61,072 bases of DNA from Candidatus Pacearchaeota archaeon. GTDB taxonomy: Archaea > Nanobdellota > Nanobdellia > Pacearchaeales > GW2011-AR1. The position numbers and the translations under genes are program-made. The stretch's first letter is position 1. Every line of letters starts with the position of its first letter. The stretch is taken from positions 1 to 61,072 of the forward strand of contig JACPLR010000004.1 of the NCBI GenBank assembly GCA_016186425.1, written 5' to 3'. The notes beneath the pieces are model-generated. The model was not told the origin of the DNA. It ran no database searches and was given only the letters and a program-made list of their open reading frames with translations. Of this stretch, positions 6,947 to 15,283 are shown piece after piece.

Positions 6947-7916
6947 ACCTTAATTCAATTAGATCAAAATTCTTCTTCTCCTGATATTTAGTTTTTCTTA
7001 AAGTATGGGTTATAATAATTGGCCTTTTTACAACTCCATGCACACTGCCTCTTAAAACAATGTAATCTGTTTTTATATTTCCAAAATGCTTGAACCCGCT
7101 TGAAGGATTTATATTTTTTTCAGAAATATTTCCAAAGTCTATAATTTTATTGTTGTAAGCAACTCTTGTAAAAAATCCTAATTGCCCAGATTGGGGCGTT
7201 CTGAAGGTAACTCTTGCAGGATGCCATGGCCCAAGGCTTCCAGGCCTCCTTACTCCTTTTTCAGCTTTATGTTGCCTTAATCCTATTCCAAATCTTTTCA
7301 CCGCTCCCTGATAACCCTTTCCTTTTGTTACAGCATGTATATCAACCATCTGCATTTTTCCAAATACTTCAGAAATTTTTATTTCTTTGTTAAGATGCTC
7401 TTTAACAAATATTAATTTTTCATCTAAATTTCCACTAATAGCGAGTTCAATAACATCTGGCTTATGTTTTAATCCAGTTTTACTGATTGTTGAATATACA
7501 ATAATTCTTATGTCATCATAATCTTTTATAGTGTCTAATTTTTTTTGAGTTTTATTATCAGTTTTTGAAATTTTAACAAGTTTTTTTACTTCTTTGTCTA
7601 CATAAATATTTGAAGAAAGAATTTCAGTAAGTGTTTTTTTATTTTTATAAAATCTTACAGAAAAAATCTTTAAAGGAGGGCATTCAAGAATTGTTACGGG
7701 AAAAACAATTCTTTTATTTTTTGTCATAGAATCAGGAGTATTGTCTTTTGCATAGGCGCTCATCATGCCGACTTTATAGCAAATAAAACCAAGGATTTTT
7801 TTGTCCTGATTTTTTAAAGAAATAGCCTCCCAGTTCACACTAGGAATAATTTTTTTTGCCCGCTTTCGCGGCCAGTATTGCAGACTTCCTCTACGAGGTC
7901 TCGATAATTTTGCCAT
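6945..7916 (-). CDS. rpl3: Ribosomal protein uL3
   Basis: First gene of the S10-type operon here, 323 residues. Archaeal uL3 features include the N terminus SRPRRGSLQYWPRKRAKKI, the central VTKGKGYQGAVKRFGI and LGPWHPARVTFRTPQSGQLGF, and the C-terminal FKHFGNIKTDYIVLRGSV. The upstream region carries a TATA box and a strong leader inverted repeat. Confidence 0.97.
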   Translation of the reverse strand: MAKLSRPRRGSLQYWPRKRAKKIIPSVNWEAISLKNQDKKILGFICYKVGMMSAYAKDNTPDSMTKNKRIVFPVTILECPPLKIFSVRFYKNKKTLTEILSSNIYVDKEVKKLVKISKTDNKTQKKLDTIKDYDDIRIIVYSTISKTGLKHKPDVIELAISGNLDEKLIFVKEHLNKEIKISEVFGKMQMVDIHAVTKGKGYQGAVKRFGIGLRQHKAEKGVRRPGSLGPWHPARVTFRTPQSGQLGFFTRVAYNNKIIDFGNISEKNINPSSGFKHFGNIKTDYIVLRGSVHGVVKRPIIITHTLRKTKYQEKKNFDLIELR

Positions 7917-7969
7917 TTTTTAAATACAAAGGTATTCATTACCATTTTATCTCCCTTTAACTAAGGATC

Positions 7970-7998
7970 ACTATAAAAACTTGTTGCATTTTTATAGT
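7970..7998 (-). promoter_or_regulatory. Inverted repeat in the 5' leader of the uL3 operon
   Basis: Perfect 10-nt arms ACTATAAAAA (7970-7979) and TTTTTATAGT (7989-7998) with a 9-nt loop. Given a TATA box at 8021-8031, the transcript should start near 8000, so this hairpin would form the extreme 5' end of the ribosomal-protein mRNA or act as a DNA operator at the start site. Confidence 0.65.
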
Positions 7999-8020
7999 AT
8001 AATTTATTCAGAAAAAATGC

Positions 8021-8031
8021 GTTTATAAAGG
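8021..8031 (-). promoter_or_regulatory. TATA box for the ribosomal-protein operon
   Basis: Minus-strand ACCTTTATAAACGC, a canonical archaeal BRE/TATA combination, about 105-115 nt upstream of the uL3 ATG. It leaves a leader of roughly 80 nt that contains the inverted repeat at 7970-7998. Confidence 0.6.
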
Positions 8032-8067
8032 TTGTCTTTTGCATGTTTTTATGAAGAACATGGTCGA

Positions 8068-8784
8068 TTAGGCTTCAAATTTTATTTCCTTTAATGTTTC
8101 CCTGCCGTCAATGTCTATTTTCCTTATAATCTTCCCTTTTCTTATTGCCATTTCTCTCATTTTCGCAGGATCTTTTTCATTTTTTGGAATATCAATATCA
8201 GTTATAATAAAATCATGCCTTATGAATATTTTTTTAATACTTTCAAAATTCGTAACATCAAAAAGAAGATCCCTCACTAATTCTATATCTAAGGTTTTTA
8301 GTTTGCAAAAATCTGCTGAAGGAGCTTTATCTGAAGAGGTGCTTGGCTTTGCAGACTTTGGAGCTTTTGCCTTTATTTTCAATTCAGTATCTCCAGCAGA
8401 AAAAGATAATCCAATAAAAGAAGTTGAGAATTTATCACAAATTCCCAAAATTTCCTCCTTGCTTAATTCATGATTAATTATATACTGTTTCACTCCCATA
8501 AACTGCTTTATATTATCAAATTCTAACTGGCCCTTTAGGTCTCTTGTAGATACAATAACTCCTGTAACTTTAGTTTTCTCTCCATTTTTAAGTTTTTCAG
8601 CCGCACTTCTTACAAGCTCATTGGCATATTCATAAGTTGTCCCTATAGAAAATCTATTGCCGATTTTATTTACAGAAACCAATGCCTTGTCTCTGAATTC
8701 GCCTTTGCTGAATTTTTGAAATTGCATATGAACGAGATTGTCAGTTTTTCCATCAAAAACCTTTTTTATAAATGAATCCATCAT
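8068..8784 (-). CDS. Conserved-looking protein of unknown function (238 aa)
   Basis: Not recognised. The N-terminal half (KVFDGKTDNLVHMQFQKFSK, then RFSIGTTYEYANELVRSAAEKL) looks alpha/beta. A flexible Lys/Ala/Pro/Ser linker lies near residues 150-165 (KAPKSAKPSTSSDKAP), followed by a C-terminal domain ending KIIRKIDIDGRETLKEIKFEA. No signal peptide or membrane segment. It is upstream of and in the same direction as the uL3 operon, but the TATA box at 8021 suggests the operon has its own promoter. Either of two adjacent ATGs could start it. Confidence 0.8.
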   Translation of the reverse strand: MMDSFIKKVFDGKTDNLVHMQFQKFSKGEFRDKALVSVNKIGNRFSIGTTYEYANELVRSAAEKLKNGEKTKVTGVIVSTRDLKGQLEFDNIKQFMGVKQYIINHELSKEEILGICDKFSTSFIGLSFSAGDTELKIKAKAPKSAKPSTSSDKAPSADFCKLKTLDIELVRDLLFDVTNFESIKKIFIRHDFIITDIDIPKNEKDPAKMREMAIRKGKIIRKIDIDGRETLKEIKFEA

Positions 8785-8870
8785 TATAATCTTGAATTTA
8801 GATTTATAAATATTTGGTAAGAGTTATTTTAGATATTATAGAATTAAGATGGTTAAGTATGATAAATGTA

Positions 8871-8892
8871 AAATTTTTCATGCGAAAAATTT
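8871..8892. repeat. AAATTTTTC/GAAAAATTT intergenic palindrome
   Basis: Perfect 9-nt arms around ATGC. On the complementary strand the flanks resemble the TTGAATCA-TACAATA lead-in and the trailing ACAT motif of other copies. One of about nine dispersed copies of this intergenic repeat in the window. Confidence 0.7.
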
Positions 8893-9038
8893 ATTATTGT
8901 GCAATTTTCAAAATAAAGTAATCTAAATTAGTGTAAAATATAAGATTTTAAAGGCATTATTCCCGGTTTATGCAGGTTTATTTATAAGTTTATTTTTAAT
9001 ATTAAAAGTCAGTAAGTTATAAGCAAAACATTACAAAG

Positions 9039-9050
9039 TTTTATATATAT
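9039..9050 (+). promoter_or_regulatory. TATA box for the AI-2E family permease
   Basis: GTTTTATATATATC centred about 25 nt upstream of the ATG at 9069, the geometry of a leaderless archaeal transcript. Confidence 0.6.
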
Positions 9051-9068
9051 CACAGTATACATAAAGTT

Positions 9069-10094
9069 ATGGTTGATGAAAAGCTTGTAAAACAATTTAT
9101 TGCCGGAATTTTTATATTAATTCTATTAGTATTTACTTTTTTGATTATAAGGCCGATATTTATGTCAATAATTTTAGGCCTTATTTTGGCATATGCTTGT
9201 TATCCAATTCATAAGAGATTATCATTAAAAATAAAAAATAAAACTCTCTCTGCTGCAATAACTGGAATAATGGTATTAGGTGTTTTATTGGGTATTCTAT
9301 GGTTTTCAATTCCTCCTTTGATTAACCAGATTTTTGATGCATATGTCGGATTGCAGACATTTGATACTCTAGGATTATTGAAAAAATTATTCCCCCCATT
9401 TTTTTCTTCGCCGCAAGTGTCAGCTAATTTTGCTGCAGCATATAACAATTTTGTCTCAAATTCAGCTAAGATTAGCTTAGAAAAACTTACAAATATTCTG
9501 GTTAATCTTCCTTCACTTGCATTAAAAGCACTTGTTGTGCTAATAACCTTTTTCTATGGATTAAGAGATGGAGATAAGCTGATAAATCTCTTGAAAGACT
9601 CGCTTCCCTTTAATAAATCCACAACAAATAGATTTATTCAAAAATCAAAAGATGTTACTTTCTCAGTTGTTTATGGCCGGGTTGTTATTGGGATAGCTGT
9701 AGGTATCCTTGCAGGAATAGGATTTTTTATTGCAGGTGTAAAGAGCGCTTTGCTTCTTTCTTTCTTGGCAATTATTGCTAGTATTATTCCAATGATTGGT
9801 CCTTGGGCAATCTGGATTCCAGTTGTAGTAAGTTTGTTTGTTGCAGGACATACAACTTCAGCCATATTTCTTTTATTTTACTCAATCATATTTGTAACTG
9901 TTTTTGAGAATATTGCAACTCCACTTCTTGTTTCAAAAAGATCAAAACTTCCAACATCTTTAACACTTTTAGGCATTATTGGAGGAATAATAGTATTTGG
10001 CATTTTTGGTATCTTGCTTGGTCCGCTTGTTGTTGCTTATCTTGTAGTTTTATTTGAGATCTATTTGGAGGAAAGTGTTAATAAAAGCCAATAA
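9069..10094 (+). CDS. AI-2E transporter family (PerM-like) membrane protein
   Basis: Polytopic membrane protein of 341 residues with about eight hydrophobic segments. Family hallmarks are the central FYGLRDGDKLINLLKDSLPF segment and IIPMIGPWAIWIPVVVSLFVAG, followed by a last transmembrane pair. Bacterial relatives export small molecules or act as Na+/H+ antiporters. The substrate here is unknown. The gene is monocistronic or co-transcribed with the downstream AMP phosphorylase, which has its own TATA-like sequence at about 10107-10118. Confidence 0.9.
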   Translation: MVDEKLVKQFIAGIFILILLVFTFLIIRPIFMSIILGLILAYACYPIHKRLSLKIKNKTLSAAITGIMVLGVLLGILWFSIPPLINQIFDAYVGLQTFDTLGLLKKLFPPFFSSPQVSANFAAAYNNFVSNSAKISLEKLTNILVNLPSLALKALVVLITFFYGLRDGDKLINLLKDSLPFNKSTTNRFIQKSKDVTFSVVYGRVVIGIAVGILAGIGFFIAGVKSALLLSFLAIIASIIPMIGPWAIWIPVVVSLFVAGHTTSAIFLLFYSIIFVTVFENIATPLLVSKRSKLPTSLTLLGIIGGIIVFGIFGILLGPLVVAYLVVLFEIYLEESVNKSQ

Positions 10095-10169
10095 GATTAT
10101 AAACAACTTATAAAAACCCTTATTTCTTCTTCTACATAATAAATTCATTATTGATTGTTATAAAAAGAG

Positions 10170-11657
10170 ATGAAGCTTAAAGTAAAATCCTCCGGATTAT
10201 CAGCAGGAAGGCCTATTGCTATAATTAATGAAACCGATGCTAAAATTCTTGGTGTGAGGGTAGATGAGAGAATAATTATTAATTCCAGGCATGGGAAACT
10301 TATTTCTCTTTTTGATTTATCTTCTAACATAGCTGAGAAAGGGCATATTGTTCTTTCAAAAGAAATAATTGATTTTCTTAAGATAAAGAATAATGAGTTT
10401 GTTGAAATTTCTCTAGCTAAGGCGACACAAAGCGACAATCAGATTATTAATAAAAAACTTCTTGGAGAGAAATTAAATGAAAAGGAGATTTATCAGATAG
10501 TGAAAGATATTGTTGATAATGCGCTTCCAGAAACTGAAATTGCATTTTTCATTTCAGCCATATATGAACGAGGAATGGATATAAATGAGATAACTTGGCT
10601 GACAAAAGCAATATTTAATACAGGGAAAAAATTGAATCTTAATTTAAAAAATAAGTTAATTGTAGATAAACACAGCATTGGAGGCATTGCGGGAAACAGA
10701 ACAACTCCAATTGTTGTCTCAATATGTGCTGCAGCAGGACTAATCATGCCAAAAACATCTTCAAGGGCAATTACTTCTGCAGCCGGAACAGCTGATGTTA
10801 TAGAGGCCATTTGCAAAGTTAACTTTACTAAAGAGGAAATTGAAAAAATAGTCAGAAAAACAAATGCCTGTATGGTCTGGGGAGGGGCTTTGGGTTTTGC
10901 TCCTGCAGATGATAAAATAATCCGAGTTGAAAACCTTATTAGTATTGATCCCGAGCCAAATTTAATTGCATCAATACTTGCAAAAAAACTTTCAGTGGGC
11001 AGTAAGTATGTTTTGATAGATATTCCATACGGAAAATATGCAAAAGTCAATAAAAAACAGGCGCTTAACTTAAAAGATAAATTCGAGACAATTGGGAAAA
11101 GATTTAATCTTAAAATTAAGTGCGTTATAACTAACGGCTCTCAACCTATAGGCCATGGAATAGGGCCGATATTGGAATTAAGAGACATTATTTCTATTTT
11201 GAAAAACCAAATAGACCGCCCTAAAGATTTGAGGAAAAAAGCAGTTTTTCTTGCTGGAGAAATTTTAGAATTATGCAATAAAGCTAAGAAAGGCAATGGC
11301 TATAAACTGGCTGAAGAAATATTAAATTCAGGTAAGGCATTTGATAAATTTAAGGAGATTGTTGAAGCGCAGAAAGGAAGTATTTCAAAAAATAAGTTAA
11401 CTCTAGCCAAGTTTTCTCATATAATTTATGCAGAAAAAAATGCAAAAATTATGGAAATAGACAATAAAAGAATAAATCTTCTTGCAAGAGTTGCCGGCTC
11501 TCCGAATGATAAGAAGGCAGGCCTTTATCTTTTTAAGCATCTTGGAGAAAAAATAAAAAAGGGAGAGAAGATATTGACAATTTATTCATCATCAGATAAA
11601 AAGCTGAAAGATGCTGTTGATTTTTACAAGAAGAATAAAGTTATAATTGTGAAATAG
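10170..11657 (+). CDS. AMP phosphorylase (archaeal thymidine-phosphorylase family)
   Basis: Phosphorolyses nucleoside 5'-monophosphates such as AMP to ribose 1,5-bisphosphate and free base. This is the entry step of the archaeal pentose-bisphosphate pathway that continues through R15P isomerase and type III RuBisCO. The 495-residue length includes the archaeal N-terminal domain of about 85 residues. Conserved phosphate/nucleotide motifs are KHSIGGIAGNRTTPIVVSIC and TSSRAITSAAGTADVIEA. Neither of the other two pathway enzymes is in the window, so AMP scavenging is inferred from family knowledge only. Confidence 0.93.
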   Translation: MKLKVKSSGLSAGRPIAIINETDAKILGVRVDERIIINSRHGKLISLFDLSSNIAEKGHIVLSKEIIDFLKIKNNEFVEISLAKATQSDNQIINKKLLGEKLNEKEIYQIVKDIVDNALPETEIAFFISAIYERGMDINEITWLTKAIFNTGKKLNLNLKNKLIVDKHSIGGIAGNRTTPIVVSICAAAGLIMPKTSSRAITSAAGTADVIEAICKVNFTKEEIEKIVRKTNACMVWGGALGFAPADDKIIRVENLISIDPEPNLIASILAKKLSVGSKYVLIDIPYGKYAKVNKKQALNLKDKFETIGKRFNLKIKCVITNGSQPIGHGIGPILELRDIISILKNQIDRPKDLRKKAVFLAGEILELCNKAKKGNGYKLAEEILNSGKAFDKFKEIVEAQKGSISKNKLTLAKFSHIIYAEKNAKIMEIDNKRINLLARVAGSPNDKKAGLYLFKHLGEKIKKGEKILTIYSSSDKKLKDAVDFYKKNKVIIVK

Positions 11658-11756
11658 GCAAATTATATGGAATTTAATGGCGATAATTATAATAAATTTT
11701 AAATTTAATTGACACCTATAAAAAATTAGGCTGAGTTATGGTATGATTTCAGAATT

Positions 11757-11832
11757 AAAGGAAGATTCATAAAAGAAAACCTTGGCATTTAAAAGGAAGT
11801 TATTATAGAAGAAACCTTGGTGTCTTCTATTC
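11757..11832 (+). repeat. CCTTGG hairpin element, two units
   Basis: Unit 1 (11757-11790) has only the 5' arm and CCTTGG. Unit 2 (11791-11832) has a full hairpin at 11805-11830 with arms ATAGAAGA/TCTTCTAT. No start codon follows. It lies in the 3' intergenic region of the AMP phosphorylase gene. Confidence 0.8.
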
Positions 11833-11833
11833 T

Positions 11834-11880
11834 TGAATCACTACAATAATAAATTTTTCTATGTGAAAAATTTAACATAA
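11834..11880 (+). repeat. AAATTTTTC/GAAAAATTT intergenic palindrome with TTGAATCA lead
   Basis: Contains CTTGAATCACTACAATAA followed by arms at 11851-11859 and 11865-11873 and the trailing TTTAACATAA. This is the most complete plus-strand copy of the family. Confidence 0.75.
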
Positions 11881-12028
11881 CTTTTAATGAGCATTATGTA
11901 AGTTTGGTTAATTAATTATATTTTATCAATGAATATCAATCGCTTACTCCATATAAATTAAGCAAAGTTATGGCATGATTTCAAAATAATTTTATAGAAT
12001 ATTAATATACAGATATTTGAAAAAAATA

Positions 12029-13753
12029 TTAATTTTTTTCATTCCCATTATACATATAATAATGTATCTCTTTCAAAAAATCAACTTCCCTTTTTTTTAT
12101 CCCCTTTCTATCTTTTTTAACTTTATCTATTAGCGCTCCTACTTGCATCCCACTCACTACCTTTGGCAGGATAACATAATCCGCGCCTCTTTTGTATAAT
12201 TCCAAGGCTTCATGAATCCTGTCTGCAACAACAATAATTATTGCCTTAGAGTTTATTTTCTTAATTTTTTCTATTAAATTCATATTATCTTCCATGTCAG
12301 GTATAGTGCTTATAATTATTTCCGGCTTCATCATTGATAGTTTTTTTATAATTTCAGGATTTGCATAATCTCCGTACATGCACGGTATCTTTTTCTGAAT
12401 CAATGAATGAATTATTTCAGGATTAAAATCAATAATTAAAAGTTCATTTTTAATTGAAGAGAATTTCTTAAGAATCATTGTTCCCATTCTATGGCATCCG
12501 AAGATAATTATTTTTTTTCTGTCAATAATCCCGTAATTTAATTCCTCTTTCCTTGCTGGAAGCCTATCAAATATTTTTGCAGGAACTGAAAATATTTTAT
12601 ACAATCTTGATTCATACTTGACAAAATAACCTGTCAAAGACATAGTTATTATTGTTACAAATACAAGAATGCTGAATATATTCTGGCTTATTTGGTTTAA
12701 TACAAGGGCTTGCGTTAGGAGTATTAATGCAAATTCACTTGACTGTCCTAAATAATTTCCTGACAGGAAAGCAGTTCTATTAGTATACCCAAAAATTCTA
12801 ATAAGCATTATAATAATTAATGGTTTTATTACCATAATTAAAAAGATTAAAATTGCAAATAACCATACATAGGATTTTGAGATCCATACTAACTGCATAC
12901 CCAAAGAAACAAAAAGTATTGCCCCAAAGAAATCTCTTAAGGGATTTATTCTTCCTTTAATATCTGTTTTAAATTCAGTATTTGCAAGAACAACTCCTGC
13001 GAAAAAACTGCCAATTACCAAAGACAAACCAAATGAATAAGCTGCAATTGAGAAAATGAATAGAAATCCCAGGGAAATGATAAGAATTAACTCGCTTGAT
13101 TTAGCAGATATTTTTAATATTGGTTTGGAAATTTTTGCAAGTATTAATGCAAAAACAACAAATAATATTGCTTTCAAAAGAGATAAGCTTATTGTTGTTA
13201 AAGTAAGGCTTGTGGTCATAACTGTAAGAGCAATTATTGCTGCAACATCCTGGATAAGAAGAATTCCAACAATAAGTCTTCCATGAAGGGAATTAATTTC
13301 TTCTTTATCAGCAAGCAATTTTATTACAACCATTGTGCTGCTGAAAGCAACAACAAGCGAAGCATAAATAAGCTCAGTACTCTTTAGTTTCCATGAGAGA
13401 AATATTGCTACTGCAATAATTGAAACAATAATCATCTGCCATATTCCGGCAAATATGGCTGTTTTTCCAACCTTCTTCAGATTTCTGAAATCAATGTCTA
13501 ATCCTGCAAAAAATAATAAGAAAGCAACTCCAATCTCAGAGAGAGCTAATACAACGTCACTGCTTTTAATTAATCCCAAAGCCAGTGGCCCTAAAATAAT
13601 GCCTGCAATTACATAAGCAGGAATTCTTGGCTGTCTAATAATTCTGAAGATAAATGCAAGTATGCCAGCAACAATAATCATTATGCCTATTTCAAAAAGT
13701 ATAAGCAGGTTCCCAGGAGTATTTGGCAACAAAGTCTCTATTAAAAACACCAT
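12029..13753 (-). CDS. CPA2-family cation:proton antiporter with RCK/TrkA-N domain
   Basis: KefB/KefC-like protein of 574 residues. About 12 hydrophobic segments cover residues 15-385, with family motifs IPAYVIAGIILGPLALG, GVAFLLFFAGLDID and SSTMVVIKLLADK. A C-terminal Rossmann TrkA-N domain starts near residue 413 (KIIIFGCHRMGTMILKK), binding NAD(H) or another nucleotide and gating transport. Likely exchanges K+ or Na+ for protons at the cytoplasmic membrane. Convergent with AMP phosphorylase. Confidence 0.93.
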   Translation of the reverse strand: MVFLIETLLPNTPGNLLILFEIGIMIIVAGILAFIFRIIRQPRIPAYVIAGIILGPLALGLIKSSDVVLALSEIGVAFLLFFAGLDIDFRNLKKVGKTAIFAGIWQMIIVSIIAVAIFLSWKLKSTELIYASLVVAFSSTMVVIKLLADKEEINSLHGRLIVGILLIQDVAAIIALTVMTTSLTLTTISLSLLKAILFVVFALILAKISKPILKISAKSSELILIISLGFLFIFSIAAYSFGLSLVIGSFFAGVVLANTEFKTDIKGRINPLRDFFGAILFVSLGMQLVWISKSYVWLFAILIFLIMVIKPLIIIMLIRIFGYTNRTAFLSGNYLGQSSEFALILLTQALVLNQISQNIFSILVFVTIITMSLTGYFVKYESRLYKIFSVPAKIFDRLPARKEELNYGIIDRKKIIIFGCHRMGTMILKKFSSIKNELLIIDFNPEIIHSLIQKKIPCMYGDYANPEIIKKLSMMKPEIIISTIPDMEDNMNLIEKIKKINSKAIIIVVADRIHEALELYKRGADYVILPKVVSGMQVGALIDKVKKDRKGIKKREVDFLKEIHYYMYNGNEKN

Positions 13754-13927
13754 CTAGTTATTTCATCTCTTTTAATTTTGATTAATATATTGATTAAAAA
13801 TATAGCTTTTCTGGATATAAAAATCTATTGTAGAATAAATTATCTCATCTAAGAAAATACGCCGACACCCAGCCCCCGAAGAAAGTCATGAACTGGTTTA
13901 TTTGTCAGGCACACAACTTTTTCTATA

Positions 13928-14036
13928 CGCCGACGCCCGGAATCGAACCGGGAAACCCGTAAGGGTCCCGCTTGCTTAGTCTTATTTCTTTAAAAAAGAA
14001 CTCAAGGCGGGTCGAGTACCATTGTCGCACGTCGGC
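13928..14036 (-). tRNA. tRNA-Ser (anticodon TGA) with an intron in the anticodon loop
   Basis: The acceptor stem GCCGACG/CGTCGGC is perfect. The T arm is CCCGG-TTCGATT-CCGGG, a long type II variable arm (ACCC...GGGT) is present, and the discriminator is G, all typical of tRNA-Ser. The anticodon stem CCCGC/GCGGG is separated by about 35 nt instead of 7. Taking CTTGAG as loop positions 32-37 gives anticodon TGA and an intron of about 28 nt at the canonical 37/38 position. CTTG/CAAG pairing across the junction could form the bulge-helix-bulge recognised by the archaeal splicing endonuclease. CCA is not encoded. Confidence 0.85.
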
Positions 14037-14294
14037 ATGATTATTTAATACTTTAAGACTTTTTAAAGATTAATACTTTAACTGGAGTTGCCGACTTTTG
14101 CTTATAAATACCACAATTTGCCTTATTATTCGAGGCTAAAAACGCTACAAAATAATACAAAATTGGATGAAAAGTTCGTATAAATGTTCATAAAGTCTAA
14201 ATTTTCTTAATTTTATAGACGATAGATTTTATTTAAAAGGATTTCTCAGCAACTCTACTACTTTAAGTTATTTATAGTCGAAATAGGCAATACC

Positions 14295-14444
14295 TTATTC
14301 AAAATAATTAAAGGAATATGATGATAATAAGTATTGTAGGGTAGTTGTTGCTGACACGAGAAGAATAATGCCTATAAATAGACTTAGTACTACTAGGAAA
14401 ATTATTTTTCTCTTTTCGTGTTTTTGTGAATTTTGGTATTTCAT
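14295..14444 (-). CDS. Small single-pass membrane protein (49 aa)
   Basis: A short frame starting MKYQNSQKHEKRKIIFLVVL with a basic N terminus and one hydrophobic helix (IIFLVVLSLFIGIILLVSA), ending SYSFNYFE. It starts 3 nt after the stop of the 136-aa membrane protein upstream, suggesting a two-gene unit. Function unknown. Confidence 0.5.
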   Translation of the reverse strand: MKYQNSQKHEKRKIIFLVVLSLFIGIILLVSATTTLQYLLSSYSFNYFE

Positions 14445-14447
14445 TAG

Positions 14448-14858
14448 TTAAATAGTTAGACGAGTAACAAATATTGTAAATATGTATAAAATTAGAGTAA
14501 AAAGAATTATTAATAAGAATGAAATTATATAAAATATTTTAACTAATATTATTGCTTTTTTCTTATATATATAATTTATTATAAAATCAAAAATTATACC
14601 AGATATAAAGTATATTAAAAAAACAAAAAATATTTCTTTATAAAATGTAATAAAAAATCTCTTCTCGTCTGTTATTAAAATAATTAAAGCTATATATGTT
14701 AAAAAAAGTATTATATTAGCCATAATATAATAAAATTTATCTTTATAATTTTTTCTTTTTGTATTTTTTGATAATTTTTTTTTGTTATTCATTTTAAATT
14801 TGAATTTGGGAGGTGATATCATGCCACCAAGTCTCAATTGACGAGTAACTTTAATCAT
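14448..14858 (-). CDS. Membrane protein of unknown function (up to 136 aa)
   Basis: Four hydrophobic helices follow a very basic N terminus (MNNKKKLSKNTKRKNYKDKF). The first ATG of the frame is at 14858, but the hydrophobic architecture would also fit the internal ATG at 14792, giving 114 residues. Very Lys/Ile/Phe-rich with no family motif. Co-directional with the 49-aa membrane protein 3 nt downstream. Confidence 0.55.
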   Translation of the reverse strand: MIKVTRQLRLGGMISPPKFKFKMNNKKKLSKNTKRKNYKDKFYYIMANIILFLTYIALIILITDEKRFFITFYKEIFFVFLIYFISGIIFDFIINYIYKKKAIILVKIFYIISFLLIILFTLILYIFTIFVTRLTI

Positions 14859-14985
14859 TTAGAAATTTACTTAATGACAGATTATAAGCTTTATTGTAAT
14901 TTTAGAATTAGCATTAAAAAATGTCAGCTTAGCTATCACTATCAGAAGTTTATCGTTTATTTAGATAAAATATAAAAATCTAAAA

Positions 14986-15282
14986 TCATCCAAATAGTGA
15001 CGATAAACCTTCAGCCGCAGCTGACATTTTTTCTTCTTCTTTCTTTTCTTCTTTCTTATGCTCTCCTGTCTGCCCTGAGACTCCAGGTGATGGAGCTGCT
15101 GCCATTAAAGTAGCGCTTTCCAGTTCCTTGTCTATATCCACTCCATTAAGGCTTGCAACAAGAACTTTTACCTTCCCGTCGTCAACACTTGCTCCAGTAG
15201 CTGAAACTACTTTTTTCAAGTTAGCTTCATTAACTTCCTGGTGGAGTTTGTGCAATAACAAAGCTCCGTATATATATTCCAT
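14986..15282 (-). CDS. rpl12: Ribosomal stalk protein L12 (archaeal P1/P2 type)
   Basis: Stalk protein recruiting translation GTPases. N-terminal dimerisation domain MEYIYGALLLHKLHQEVNEA and TGASVDDGKVKVLVASLNGVDI, then an Ala/Pro hinge and a charged KKEEKKEEEKMSAAAEGLSSLFG tail. The conserved C-terminal LFG that contacts elongation factors is present. Last gene of the uL1-uL10-L12 operon, 1 nt after uL10. Confidence 0.97.
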   Translation of the reverse strand: MEYIYGALLLHKLHQEVNEANLKKVVSATGASVDDGKVKVLVASLNGVDIDKELESATLMAAAPSPGVSGQTGEHKKEEKKEEEKMSAAAEGLSSLFG

Positions 15283-15283
15283 T

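Larger units (their letters stand above)
11658..12028. other. Gene-free region made of intergenic repeats
   Basis: No credible gene. The 370 nt between the convergent AMP phosphorylase and antiporter genes contain two copies of the motif GTTATGGYATGATTTCA (near 11736 and 11966), a two-unit CCTTGG hairpin array and one AAATTTTTC palindrome. The CCTTGG array separates two pieces that adjoin each other elsewhere in the window. Confidence 0.7.

Noticed and set aside
13859-13881. Attachment-site-like copy of the tRNA-Ser 3' end
   Set aside because: TACGCCGACACCC resembles the tRNA 3' end TACGCCGACGCCC, but the match is only 13 bases with a mismatch, 55 bp away, and no integrase or inserted element lies between.
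14459-14849. 10-bp direct repeat GACGAGTAAC flanking the 136-aa membrane gene
   Set aside because: Too short to call a target-site duplication, and no transposase is present. It may be chance.
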